Below the pieces are notes generated by a model. That model was not told the origin of the DNA, made no database searches, and saw only the letters and a program-made list of their open reading frames with translations. The position numbers and the translations under genes were made by a program. Of a stretch of 64,000 nucleotides of DNA, positions 12,189 to 24,826 are shown piece by piece. Location of the stretch: contig NC_064831.1 in the NCBI RefSeq assembly GCF_024166365.1, forward strand, positions 24,790,768 to 24,854,767, read 5' to 3'. This DNA comes from Elephas maximus indicus. Taxonomy: Eukaryota; Chordata; Mammalia; Proboscidea; Elephantidae. Numbering within the stretch: position 1 is the stretch's first letter; every line of letters begins with the position of its first letter.

Positions 12189-12289
12189 TGGGCTTATATG
12201 CTAAAGAAAGGAGTTTGAAGTTCATTTGAAGAGCAAAACCAAGCCATTGGGAAGTTTGTGGTATCCTCCTCAGCCACCCACTCAACCTC

Positions 12290-12530
12290 ATTTCTGCATA
12301 TCAAATGCTTAACTATCTTTCAAGGATGCCACATTCTCTTAGATTAAAAGACTCCTAGGACAATCTCTCCTCACTCTGGACCTTTCAACAATTTTTCTTT
12401 ACTCTTTGATAACACAGCACCTCACAGATTGTGTTGTGTCCTGTAAATGCCTTTTATCCTCCACTAGAACGTAAATTCCTCAATAGCAGGAGCCTTGTAT
12501 CCTCAAACAGTGTCTTGAACATTAAGATGA
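12290..12530 (+). mobile_element. L2-like LINE 3' fragment
   Basis: Diverged sequence with the L2 3'-end signature: 'ctagaacgtaaattcctcaa' followed by 'gcaggagccttgtat'. The neighbouring 11784-12069 and 12189-12289 show nothing assignable. Confidence 0.45.
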
Positions 12531-14417
12531 AACAAGATATTTTTAAAAAATGAATTTAAGGACTTTGCTTGGTAATAATTATGTGGACTAAAAATTGATG
12601 TACCAAACCTTCACATCTTTACAAATGAGCTGCTCAAATTACCCAAAAAATACAGGCACCAAAAAAGTAAAAGACAAAGATGGTTTCATTGGATTCCAGC
12701 CATTTGTTGAAATTGGGACCACATAGAATGGTTTGCTGCATTTCGGGATAGAAGGACAAAATAGGGTCATAAACACCAATTATCTTGCATGCGTCATGTA
12801 AGAAAATGTATCAGGTTCTGAATGTGATTTTCTCCAGTAAGTTAAGTAACTTGTATATAATCAAAGTTCTATATTTTGTATTATCATGGTACAAATATTA
12901 TCCAGGAGTGATGGATTCCATTCTGAAACAATTTCAAGAGTATCAAGAAAAATCATGGAAAAATGGGATCTCTCAATTTAGGCTGACTTAAAACAGAATT
13001 GCTCAAAAGCTTAACTGTGCATTCTACCTCGTAGATAAAGCTGCACCTAGCTTTATCTGTACAATTTATATTTACTTAGCAAAGAAACATGATTTTCATT
13101 GCTGTCATAGGCACCTGGTTTGCTATCAATTTACACTGAAGGGAAAAGAAGGCAAAATTACTTTCTTGGGCTCCTAAAGTATTTTGTAACGCAATAAGGT
13201 AGGAAAAAATTAGGTTGTCTGTCCAACAAATATGAGTAAATTCCATGTGGAAAAAGGCAGCCACTTTACATAGGAACTTACCTTGAACAGCAGTCTACAA
13301 ACAAAATAAAAGTTAAAAATGGCTTTGTAAGTTCAGGGCTGGAAGAGCATTTAAATGTCTGGCCAACTCTGGTTCACATTTTGATATATAGTTCTCTTGG
13401 GTACAGACTGTCATACTGAGTTAGTGTCAATGAAAGAAAATGGTAGATGGACTTTCAGATGTTCTCATTCAGCTAAAAAGAAAAACACAGTTCAAAGAGT
13501 TTTTACCCACTGAGATTTTCAAATAACCACTCAGTAGGACAGACACAGTGCTTAAAAGGGAGGGCTCACAAGAATACTAGGAGAACTTGATCTCTGTCAT
13601 TAACATTGTTTAAAGTGAATCCAGGTGACTGCTTCTGTCCTTTCACCGCTACACGGTAAACAGGTGCTAAAGATAGTATCATCACCCAATTCACAGTGCC
13701 ACTTCACTGGTGGAGTTAATTTATTATAGATGTTCTTAAGCAGCTCGCACCTAACCAACTTTCTGTATTAATCAACTAATGTTCTCCATTCTCTCTAAAC
13801 ACATCCTAGCCGAAGATGGCCATAGCATACTGACCTTGTGAACTTCCACCTTCTGCAGTTATTAGGTCAGGAATAACACCACAAGTGGCCCCAAAAGTTG
13901 ATGTTAAGAGCAGTCAAGATAATGAAGATAGGAGATTTGTAAATTTTAAGTCTTCCGGACATACCTAGACTTGCTGTGGTGAAATACAAACCCAAAATTT
14001 AGATTGAAATTTTCTCAGTTCAACTTTTTATACAAACTCTACTTTTATATATTGTTCATTGACAACCCTAAGTCACTTTCCATCTGCTAGATTCAGACAC
14101 TCACGCAGCTTATCACAGTGGAATATTTTGAGGTACCTCACCTGGCCCTCTGACCAGCAACTCCATTTCATAGCATCATTTTCTTTGTCTCTAAGGTAGG
14201 GTATATATAATCATTTGATTGCTTTTCTTACACGTTGGCTTTCATAAAGCATTTTCACTTTTATAAAGCTAGGGTGGAAAACAAAAATAAAAGCATTCAC
14301 GCTTGTTATAAGAAGCATAGGCTAAAAAACATAACAAAGATGGATATGAATAGGCTGGTCTGCCTCAATCAGCCCACTCTTTCGGCCTCAAGTTAGGCAA
14401 ATATGGCTTATATATTG
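12531..14417. other. Intergenic or intronic DNA, no gene seen
   Basis: About 1.9 kb of AT-rich DNA. Small frames (12785-12991 plus, 13264-13076 minus) lack any recognisable domain, start context or splice partners. No structured RNA signature was noticed until the hairpin that follows. Confidence 0.6.
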
Positions 14418-14582
14418 TAGCTGGAAGTTTTTAATACACCCTTAGAAGACATATTTGTGGAAGCAAAGATCAAAATAAAAGACATGTATATATGACATAT
14501 TTCCAGTATTCTGTACGTCTGTCATTTTGATCCTTGCTTCCACAGATGTGTCTTCTAAGGTTGTATCAAAAACTTCCAGCTA
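14418..14582. repeat. Long near-perfect inverted repeat (hairpin, MITE-like)
   Basis: Two 58-bp arms, 14419-14476 and 14524-14581, are reverse complements with 5 mismatches by eye (53/58). They surround a 47-bp AT-rich loop, and one more T/A pair extends the stem to 14418 and 14582. The arm begins 'agctggaagttttt'. The ends read TAgctggaag...cttccagcTA, so a TA target duplication as in Tc1/mariner elements is possible. No transposase is present. A transcript of either strand would fold into a hairpin of nearly 60 pairs. Confidence 0.85.
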
Positions 14583-14759
14583 GAGTTTGAGATTTTATTT
14601 ACCTTTTTTTGCTCTCAAGTACAGAGAATTGATTTAATTAAATTTCTCAATTTGTAATACATTACTAAAAGAAAAACATAGGTTTTTATTTTTTTACTTA
14701 TTTTTTTCCTCTTCAACTCACAGATATCTTTTTGCATTCTGACGGGAGCCTAATGTTTT

Positions 14760-17226
14760 TCTTGATGCTATGAGGTGAGCATTGATAATTACTGATGATT
14801 GGAATAGGACTGCTGGAAACAAAGAAGAAGGATCAGTAGTTGGAAATTATGGCCTTGGAGATAAAAGTGATGTCTAAAATCACATGATAGAATTTTCCAA
14901 GGACAGTAACTCATTCATTGCAGACACCTTTTTTCAACAACATAAATGGCAGCTATACACATGGGCCCTGCCAGGTGGAAAACACAGAAATCAAATCAAC
15001 TACAACTGTAGAAAGAGATGATGGAGAAGCTCAATATCATCTGTCAGAGCAAAGCCAGGGGTCCACTTCAGAACAGATCATCAATTGCTGAGATGCAAGT
15101 TCAAGTTGAAGCTTAAGAAAATTAAAACAAGGCCACGAAAGTCAAAGTACGAACTTGAGTATCTTCTACCTGAAACGTAGAGACCATCTCAAGAATACAT
15201 TTGACATATTGAACACTAACAACTGAAGACCGGAAGACTTGTAGGATGGCATCAAGGATATCATACATTAAAAAAAACAAAAGGTCATTAAAAAGACAGG
15301 AAAGAAAGAAAAGACCAAAATGGATGTCAAAAGAGACTCTTAAACTTGCTCTTGAACATATAGTAGCTAAAGCAAATGGAAGAAATGATGAATTAAAAAA
15401 GCTGAACAGAAGACTTCAAAGGGTGGCTTGAGAAGACAAGGTAAAGTCTTATAATGAATGTGTGAAGATCTGGAGACAAAAAACCAAAAGGGAAGAACAC
15501 ACTGGACATTCCTCAAGCTGCAAGAATTGAAGAAAAAATTCGAGCCTTGAGTTGCAATCTTGAAGGATTCCACGGGCAAAATATTGAACAACTCACGAAG
15601 TATCAAAAGAAGACGGAAGAAATACACAGAGTCATTGTACCCAAAAGCTTTGGTAAACGTTTCACCATTTCAGGAGGTAGCATATGATCAAGAATTAATG
15701 ATATCGAAGGAAGAAGTCCAAAGTGCACTGAAGGCACTGGTGAAAACAAGGCTCCAGGAATTGACAGAATACCAATCAAGATGTTTCAACAAATGGATGC
15801 AGCACTGCAAATGTTGAATTTTCTCTGCCAAGAAATTTGGAAGACAACTGGCCAGCCAAATAGAAAAAAAAAATTTTTTTTTTAAGTAGAAGAGGTCCAT
15901 ATTTGTTTCTATTCCAAAGAAAGGTATCCGACAGAATGCAGAAATTATCGAACGATATCATTAATATCACATGCAAGTAAAATTTTGCTGAAAATAATTC
16001 ACAGGTGGTTCCAGCAGTATAACAACAGGGAATTGCCAGAAATTTAAGCCAGATGCAGAAGAGGACGTGGAATGAAGGATGTCATTACTGACATCAGATG
16101 GATCTTGGTGAAAGCAGAGAACATCAGAAAGATGTTTACCTGTATTTATTGGCTATGCAAAGGCATTTGATTGTGTGGATCATAACAGATTATGGATAAC
16201 CTTGGGAAGAACGGGAACTCCAAAACACTTAATTGTGTTTGTGTTCGTGAGGAACCTGTACACATACCAAGCCACAGTTGTTCAATCAGAAGGGATACTG
16301 CATGATTTAAAATCAGGAAAGATGTGCGTCAGGGCTGTATCCTTTCACCATACTTGCTCCATCTGTATGCTGAGCAAATAATCCAAGAAGCTGCACTACA
16401 CGAAGAAGAAAGTGGCATCAGGATTGTAGGAAAACTCATTAACGACCTGTGTTATGCAGGTAACACAACCTTGCTTGCTGAAAGTGAAGAAGACTTGAAG
16501 CACTTACTAACGAAGATCAAAGACTACATCCTGTAGTACGGCTTACACCTTAACATAAGAAAAAAATCTTCACAACTGGGCCAGTAAGCAACATTATGAT
16601 AAACAGAGAATAGATGGAAGTTGTTAAGATTTCATTTTACTTGGATCCACAATTAACATCCATGGAAGCAGCAGTCAAGAGATGAAGTGATGTATTGCAT
16701 TGGGCAAATCTGCTGCAAAAGACCTCTTCCAAGTGTTAAAAGGCAAAGATTTAGCTTTGAGGACTAAGATGCACCTAACCCAAGCTATGGTATTTTCAGT
16801 CACCTAATATGCATGTGAGAGCTGGACAATGAATAAGAAATACTGAAGAATTGATGCATTGGAATTGTGTTGGCAAAGAATATTGACTATACCATGGGCT
16901 GCCATGAACAAATCTGTGCTGGAAGAAGCAGAACCAGAATGCTGCTTAGAAGCAAGGATGGCACTGCTGCTATGTCTCAAATACTTTGGACATGTTATCA
17001 GGAGGGACCAGTCCCTGGAAAAGGACATCAGGCTTGGTATAGTGGACAGTCAGCAAGAAAGAGGAAGACCCTCAAGAGGATAGATTGACATAGTAGCTGC
17101 AATAATAAGCTCAAACATAGCAATAATTGTGAGGACGGCTCAGGACCAGGCAGTGTTTTGTTCTGTTGTACCTAGGGTAGCTATGACCGGAATTGACTCG
17201 ATGGCACCTAGCAACAACAACAACAA
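14760..17226 (+). mobile_element. RTE LINE, 5'-truncated, about 2.5 kb
   Basis: Starts inside the endonuclease domain ('aagaagaaggatcagtagtt' near 14823, encoding NKEEGSVVG) and runs through the linker and reverse transcriptase to the tail 'gaattgactcgatggcac' plus (CAA)n at about 17226. The missing 5' part would carry the start of the endonuclease. The copy shares its tail with the SINEs across this window, as expected if RTE machinery mobilises them. Confidence 0.9.
15246..16536 (+). pseudogene. RTE reverse transcriptase relic
   Basis: Conserved RTE segments appear in several frames. 15246-15431 carries the RSLKRQERKKRPKW linker. 15560-15817 is the entry to the RT domain. 16324-16536 carries MRQGCILSPYLLHLYAEQII and the catalytic region. 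The RT active box reads YAGN instead of the expected YADD, so the catalytic aspartates are lost in addition to several frameshifts. It is non-functional. Confidence 0.85.
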
Positions 17227-18493
17227 TGTGAGACCAGCTATTTAATAGCTGGAATGAATCCCAGATCCTTTACATTGCTACAGGTGTATGATTGGGGGAA
17301 AAAAATTAAAAGAAAATCTTTAAATGGACATATTTAAGGCTCAAAGCCTATGAGGTCTGAAGATAGAAAACCACTGAATATCTGCAGTTTAAGAGGAAAT
17401 GCCCCAGATGGTTCCAAAGAGAAAAATATAAGAATACAGGATGAAAAACAGGCATCATGCAGTTCAGCCCTGTTGTGAGGTGCTGTCAAGTGGAGTTTGA
17501 CACATAACAACCCTATGTGATGGAATGGAACTGCCCCATATGGTAGTCTTTACTAGGTCTTTCTCCAGTACAGCAACTGCTTGACCCTTTTGCAAACCAG
17601 TGCAACATTATTTGGGAAAACTGAGGGCAGAGATGAGTATCAGAAAAATCCATCTGGGTTTTAAGATCTTGGCATTCTTAAGATGGAAAAACCTTAATTA
17701 ACTCCTCAGTCAAGTCTTGACTTCAAAGTTGTCCTGCTAAAATCTTCGGGATCAAAAATGTTTAAAAAGGCCATCTCCTCTGCGCAACCCTTCAGCCTGC
17801 CTCATCTTTCTCCCACCATTCACCCTTCGAAATGGAAATTGAAACATGACCTAAGAAATCTGAACCAGGAGCAAGTAAAACAGAAGCTAGTCATTCAAAG
17901 TGGCAACATGTCAAGAGAGAAGGCTTGAGTCAAATCCAGAAGGCTGCATGCTGTCAATTTCTAATGGAACTCTTCCTTTTCACCAGAGAGCAAGAGCAGG
18001 CGATGTTTGTAATGATGCGTTAACATCTGTCTAAGAATACCATCCCCATGGCACCCAAGTACCTTGCCCAAGCAAAGGAAATTCACCATAAAGGCAAGAC
18101 TGTATACTTTTTATTAAATAGAGAATTGGTATCTGAACTGACAGATAATAACCATATACAGCTGACAGGTCCAATTAAAGTGTACCATACTTAGAGAGTG
18201 ATTTTCATACTAGATTAGGACATGACAAAAAAAGACAGATGCTTGGGAAGTTTTCCTATGGAATATGTTTAACAGGGCACCTTGCTGGTGACAGTAGAGA
18301 GCAATAGGATGAGCACTGGCCCTGGTGTTATATTTACCAAAATTTAATCCCAGATATATCATTCATTAGCTGTGGGTTCCTCTGCAAGTTACTTAAATTC
18401 CCTAGGCTTCTGTTTCTCTCTTTAAATGAAGAAAATTTTATTCACTCACAGCTACAATTAAGTGAGAATACATACAGATTCCTAGCAAGTTAC
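17227..18493. other. Mostly unassigned DNA with two small repeat relics
   Basis: A diverged minus-strand SINE fragment lies at about 17470-17600 ('gtgaggtgctgtcaagtgga', 'ggaactgccccatatgg'). A plus-strand MIR relic lies at about 18325-18430 ('cattagctgtgggttcctct', 'gcttctgtttctctctttaa'). The remainder shows no gene, RNA or repeat that I can name. Confidence 0.55.
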
Positions 18494-18703
18494 CACCAGC
18501 AATAATTGCTGTCGAGTCAATTCCAACTCATGGCAACCTCATGTGTGTCAGAGCAAAACTGTGCTCCACAGGGTTTTCAATGGTGTGTATTTGGAAAGAG
18601 GTCACCAGACCTTCCTTTCAAGACATCTTCGGGAAGACTTGAATCACCAATTTTTGATTGGCAGCTGAGCACGCTAACCATTTCCATTAGCTAGGAACGC
18701 CAA
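18494..18703 (-). mobile_element. AfroSINE (long variant)
   Basis: Antisense copy beginning with the tail complement 'ttgctgtcgagtcaattcc' and continuing through 'cacagggttttcaatggtg' to a degenerate tRNA-like head. Flanked by 'cctagcaagtta' (18482-18493) and 'cctagcaactta' (18704-18715), a 12-bp duplication with one change. Confidence 0.88.
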
Positions 18704-18808
18704 CCTAGCAACTTAAATTAGATCTTAATATTTGCTCAGTAAATGTTTTTTCTTACCTTACAAAAATATTCTTCACCACTTTGATATGAAGTCATAATTG
18801 CTCATTCT

Positions 18809-21800
18809 TTTTTTTAAATAATTTTTATGGTGCTTTAAGTGAAAGTTTACGAATCAAGTCAGTCTCTCACATATAAACTTATATACACCTTACTACATAC
18901 TCCCATTTACTCTCCCCCTACTGAGTCAGCCCGCTCCCTCCTTCCAGTCTCTCCTTTCGTGACCACTTTGCCAGTTTCTAACCCTCTCTACCCTCCTATC
19001 TCCTCTCCAGACAGGAGATGCCAACACAGTCTCAAGTGTCCACTTGATACAAGTAGCTCACTCTTCATCAGCATCTCTCTCCTACTCATTGTCCAGTCCC
19101 CTCCATGTCTGATGAGTTGTCTTCGGGAATGGTTCCTGTCCTGGGCCAACAGAAGGTTTGGGGACCATGACCGCCGGGATTCTTCTAGTCTCAGTCAGAC
19201 CATTAAGCCTGGTCTTTTTATGAAAATTTGGGGTCTGCATCCCACTGATCTCCTGCTCCCTCAGGGGTTCTCTGTTGTGCTCCCTGTCAGGGCAGTCATC
19301 GGTTGTGGCCAGGCACCATCTAGTTCTTCTGGTCTCAGGACAATGTAAGTCTCTAGTTCATGTGGCCCTTTCTGTCTCTTGGGCTCATAGTTATCGTGTC
19401 ACCTTGGTGTTCTTCATTCTCCTTTGATGCCGGTGGGTTGAGACCAATTGATGCATCTCAGATGGCCACTTTTTAGCATTTAAGACCCCAGATGCCACAC
19501 TACAAAGTGGGATGCAGAATGTTTTCTTAATAGAATTTATTTTGCCAATTGATTTAGAAGTCCCCTTAAGCCATAGTCCCCAAACGCCGGCCCTTGCTCC
19601 GCTGACCTTTGAAGCATTCAATTTATCCTGGAAACTTCTTTGCTTTTGGTCCAGTCCAGTTGAGCTGACCTTCCCTGTATTGAGTGTTGTCCTTCCCTTC
19701 ACCTAAAGTAGTTCTTCTCTACTATCTAATCAGTAAATAACCCTCTCCCACCCTCCCTCCTTCCCCCCACTCGTAACCACAAAAGAATGTGTTCTTCTCA
19801 GTTTATACTATTTCTCAAGATCTTATAATAGTGGTCTTACACAATATTTGTTCTTTTGCATCTGACTACTTTCACTCAGCATAATACCTTCCAGGTTCCT
19901 CCATGTTATGAAATGTTTCACAGATTCATCACTGTTCTTTATCGATGTTCAGTATTCCATTGTGTGGATATACCATAATTTATTTAACCATTCATCCATT
20001 GATGGACACCTCGGTTGCTTCCAGCTTTTTGCTATTGTAAACAGAGCTGCAATAAACATGGGTGTGCATATATCTGTTTGTGTGAAGGCTCTTATTTCTC
20101 TAGGGTATATTCCAAGGAGTGGGATTTCTGGGTTGTATGGTAGTTCTATTTCTAACTGTTTAAGATAACGCCAGATAGATCTCCAAAGTGGTTGTACCAT
20201 TTTCCATTCCCACCAGCAGTGTATAAGAGTTCCAATCTCTCCACAGCCTCTCCAACATTTATTATTTTGTGTTTTTTGGATTAATGCCAGCCTTGTTGGA
20301 GTGAGATGGAATCTCATCGTAGTTTTAATTTGCATTTCTCTACTGGCTAATGGTCGAGAGCATTTTCTCATGTATCTGTTAACTGCCTGAATATCTTCTT
20401 TAGTGAAGTGTGTGTTCATATCCTTTGCCCAACTTTTGATTGGGTTGTTTCTCTTTTTGTGGTTGAGTTTTAACAGAATCATATAGATTTTAGAGATCAG
20501 GAGCTGGTCGGAGATGTCACACCTGAAAATTTTTTCCCAATCTCTAGGTGGTCTTTTTACTCTTTTGGTGAAGTCTTTAGATGAGCATAGGTGTTTGATT
20601 TTTAGGAGCTCCCAGTTTCTCTTCGTCATTTTTGGTAATGTTTTGTATTCTGTTTATGCCTTGTATTAGGGCTTCTAACGTTGTCCCTATTTTTTCTTCC
20701 ATGATCTTTATCGTTTTAGTCTTTATGTCTAGGTCTTTGATCCACTTGGAGTTAGTTTTTGTGCATGGTGTGAGGTATGGGTCCTGTTTTATTTTTTTGC
20801 AAATGATTATCCAGCTGTGCCAACACCATTTGTTAAAAAGACTATCTTTTCCCCAATTAACTGACACTGGGCTTTATCAAATATCAGCTGCTCATATGTG
20901 GATGGATTTATATCTGGGTTCTCAATTCTGTTCCATTGGTCTATGTACCTGTTGTTGTACCAGTACCAGGCTGTTTTGACTACTGTGGCTGTATGATATG
21001 TTCTAAAATCAGGTAGAGTGAGGCCTCCCACTTTCTTCTTCTTTTTCAGTAATGCTTTACTTATCCGGGGCTTCCTTCCACTCCATATGAAGTTGGCAAT
21101 TTGTTTCTCCATCATATTAAAAAATGTCATTGGAATTTGGATCGGAAGTGCAATGTATGTATAGATGGCTTTTGGTAGAATAGACATTTTTACTATGTTA
21201 AGTCTTCCTATCCATGAGCAAGGTATGTTTTTCCACTTAAGTAGGTCCTTTTTAGTTTCTTGCAGTAGTACTTTGTAGTTTTCTTTGTGTAGGTCTTTTA
21301 CATCTTTGGTAAGATTGATTCCTAAGTATTTGATCTTCTTGGGGGCTACCGTGAATGGTATTGATTTGGTGATTTCCTCTTCGATGTTCTTTTTGTTGAT
21401 GTGAGGAACCCAAGTGATTTTTGTATGTTTGTCTTATAACCTGAGACTCTGCCAAACTCTTCTATTAGTTTCAGTAGTTTTCTGAAGGATTCCTTAGGGT
21501 TTTCTGTGTATAAGATCATGTCATCTGCAAATAGAGATAATTTTAATTCTTCCTTGTCAATCCGGATGCCCTTTATATCTTTGTCTAGCCTAATTGCTCT
21601 GGCTAGGACCTCTAGCACAATGTTGAATAAGAGCGGTGATAAAGGGCATCCTTGTCTGGTTCCCATTCTCAAGGGAAATGCTTTCAGGCTCTCTCCATTT
21701 AGAGTGATGTTGGCTGTTGGCTTTGCATAGATGCCCTTTATTATGTTGAGGAATTTTCCTTCAATTCCTATTTTGCTGAGAGTTTTTATCATGAATGGGT

Positions 21801-22383
21801 GTTGGGCTTTGTCAAATGCCTTTTCTGCATCAATTGATAAGGTCATGTGGTTTTCGTCTTTTGTTTTATTTATATGGTGGATTACATTAATGTTTTTTCT
21901 AATATTAAACCATCCTTGCATAGCTGGTATAAATCCCACTTGGTTGTGGTGGATTATTTTTTTGATATGTTGTTGAATTCTATTGGCTAGAATTTTGTTG
22001 AGGATTTTTGCATCTATGTTCATGAGGGATATAGGTCTGTAATTTTCTTTTTTTATGGTGTCTTTACCTGGCTTTGGTATCAGGGATATGGTGGCTTCAT
22101 ACAATGAGTTAGGTAGTATTCCGTCATTTTCTATGCTTTGAAATACCTTTAATAGTAGTGGTGTTAACTCTTCTCTGAAAGTTTGGTAGAACTCTGCAGT
22201 GAAGCCGCCCTCTTTTTTTGTTATGGGTCTATTTAGTTGTTCTACTTCTGATTGTGTTAGTTTAGGTAGGTAGTGTTTTTCTAGGAATTCATCCATTTCT
22301 TCTAGGTTTGCAAATTTTTAGAGTACAATTTTTTGTAATAATCTGATATGATTCTTTTAATATCAGCTGGGTCTGTTGTGATA
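18809..22383 (-). mobile_element. 5'-truncated L1, about 3.6 kb, minus strand
   Basis: Reading leftward, it starts inside ORF2 at about 22383 and runs through the RT and carboxy-terminal part to a long 3'UTR and an A-run (T-run at 18808-18815). 'tgctcattc' is duplicated at 18799-18807 and 22384-22392, giving firm ends. It is close in sequence to the 3' half of the full-length L1 at 24491-31833, in opposite orientation. Confidence 0.92.
19949..22296 (-). pseudogene. L1 ORF2 carboxy-terminal part, frameshifted
   Basis: The open pieces are 22296-21346, 21187-20807, 20867-20577 and 20629-19949 on the minus strand. The first holds RT motifs including [33 protein letters not shown] split over the domain, and the intact active box FADDM. 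The last ends with WYIHTMEY near the usual ORF2 terminus. At least three frame changes separate the pieces, so no protein longer than about 316 residues is possible. Confidence 0.9.
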
Positions 22384-22691
22384 TGCTCATTCATTTTAAA
22401 ACCAGTTCAAATTAAGCTCTACACATGAAATGGTGCTGTGTTTTTCTGATCACTGCTTTCAGTCATACTCATTTAAATCCCCTTTCCCACTTTGTATATC
22501 ATCTTGGGCAGATTTTTATAATTTTCTGACTACTTTTCCGTATTAGAATTAGGTCCAGTCCAAGTTAACATTTCCATCTCTTACCTAACTTAATACTTTG
22601 TCTTCTACCATCTCTGGCTATGCTTGTGAAATGATCTAAGGAAAAGGCATAGTCTGGTTTTTCACTGCCTCTCCCATGCCCTTGTAAACTT

Positions 22692-22832
22692 GGTTGTTGT
22701 TGTTGTTAGGTACACGTCAAGTCAGTTCCAACTCATAGCAACCCTAGGTACAATAGAAGGAAACACTGCCTGGTCCTGCACCACCCTTAAAATTGTTGCT
22801 ATGTTTGAGCCCATTGTTGTAGCCCCTGTGTA
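22692..22832 (-). mobile_element. RTE LINE, 3' fragment
   Basis: Begins with the tail complement (TTG)n, then 'caagtcagttccaactcata', 'ggaaacactgcctggtcctg' and 'tgtttgagcccattgttgta'. A truncated RTE 3' end in antisense. Confidence 0.88.
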
Positions 22833-24477
22833 AACTCTAAGACTTGGGTAATTGTGACCAGGAGGATGGACTCTGAGACAGAGGGATGGGGCGGGGGAGA
22901 AGGACAGGTGTCACTTTATTTAATGGAGCCAAATTGGGAGGCATGCCTGCTCCATTCCTCTCCCCTCTGTCTAACCCTTTCCTCTCACAGACTGTGCTTC
23001 CCACTGCTCAGGGAGGCATGGGGCAGAGAAGCCAGTCTGTTATGTAAGCAGACATGCAACTAGATATAAGAATGCCAGGCTTCCAGAAGGATGATGGCTC
23101 CTCCCACCCCCCTCAGGTATCTCTTCACATAGTCATTGGAGAGGCAGCAATTCTGAATTTAGAATTCTGGGGATATAGGGCCACAATTCTTGATAGTTCT
23201 TCAGCTGTGGGAATTTTAGGGTAAAGAGAAAAGTTCTAATCAATATTTGATTATAATATCATGAAAAATATAAAGAATGGAGAACAAAAAGCTGAGAATA
23301 AATAGCGAATAAGTGGCAAGAAACACAAATATTCAATGTATACACGGTCAGTTTGTTTTTCCCTTCGTAGTGTGGTCACAAACTTAATCCAACTGTAACT
23401 TTTTAACTAGTCTAATCTTCAGAAGCTCCCAAACATGAGGTGCTAGGAAAAATTGTCATCCAATCCCACTTAAACTTCAGTTTGGACAAGTAATTTGAAT
23501 AATTTCATTAGGTAAAACTTAGCTTTGAGGATATTCTTAGGCTATTTTTTCTGCTCTCTAGCTTTTCTTCATGTTCCCTCTAAAACAGTGTTTGATGGGA
23601 AGTGAAGGGGTTGTGAAGAGCATACAGAATGGATCTGCCAGTCTGTGCAGCAGTCCTGATTCCATGCTGGTCCTGGCCATGCGTAGCTGACCTGATATTT
23701 CTTAGGGTTCACTTACTCTAGTCCTATCTCTGGGTGCTCTGATTAACATCTGTACCTGAGTCACAAGATGGCTGTCTGGAAATCTACTATTGTTAGCGCA
23801 GTTGGGCCAGCTACGTCTCCCTGCAGAATCAATGTTCTCTTGGTTGATACAGAGCTAGAAACTCCATGATCTCTACCAAGACCCTTGGCCTAAGCAGCCT
23901 TTGATGCAAATTCACCTCACCTCTACCTTTATGGGTGCTGTGATAGGCCCGTTTAACACCTGTGATACATGGGAGCCAAGTAGGTTTGGGAATATCAACA
24001 AAAGCTTTTACACGTGACCATTCCATTCCACACTGTGAAAGGCACAGTCTCCCCTTCCACTGTGGAATGAATTGAAAACTGTAGTGTGCTTTTCCTATCA
24101 GTTTCTCGTACCTCTAGGTTTTCTTTGGAACTTTTCAATATCATTGGGCTAAGTGACTGAACTACCATTTAGTTCACTGAGATTATTATATCAGGATGTT
24201 CATCACCTCAAATGCAACCAGTAGAAGGAAGAAGTCATTATTACTTGGTCATTTCTAATAGGCATTTGGTTACATTATTTGCTTCTTCAATTTAGTATAA
24301 AGAAATTTCTTACAATGATATTGGAATATGATTGCTTTGCCCTCATTAAAGGTAGAGAACTGATGAAAATGTTTGCATTCACTGTAAAGCTGACAACTGT
24401 GTTACCATTGTCTTGAGAGGTGTCTCTGTGTAGGTACATACTTAGACGTCTACTGTACAGAGAATAAAGTGACCTTC
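22833..24477. other. Intergenic or intronic DNA, no gene seen
   Basis: About 1.6 kb without a repeat I can name. Short frames at 22854-23063 and 24026-23829 have no domain content. A few blocks are moderately GC-rich (23590-24010), but I see no CpG cluster and no paired splice sites. Confidence 0.5.
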
Positions 24478-24490
24478 AAAAGTAACCCCC
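24478..24490. repeat. Left target-site duplication of full-length L1
   Basis: 'aaaagtaaccccc' is repeated exactly at 31834-31846, fixing both ends of the L1 and showing it arrived by target-primed reverse transcription. The complement 'ctttt/gaa' at the nick agrees with the L1 endonuclease preference for TTTT/A-like sites. Confidence 0.95.
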
Positions 24491-24826
24491 AGGGCGGGGC
24501 CAAGATGGCAGACTAGGTGGACGCTCCCGCGGATCCCTCTTGCAACAAAGACTCGGAAAAACAAGTGAATCGATCACATACATAACAATCTATGAACTCT
24601 GAACAACAAACACAGACTTAGAGACGGAGAACGAACAAACACTGGCAGACAGCGATTGTTTTCAAAACCAGGAGCCAGCGTACCAGGCAGGTGACCTTCG
24701 GAGCCCGATCTGAGGCAGAGCCCAGGGGGGCAGACGGCACAGACAAGGGGCCCACCCCTACCCCCCGAACTCATCCCGGGAGAGAGCCTAGCCGATTGGC
24801 CCGGGCGGCGTAGCGGCGCAGCCAGT

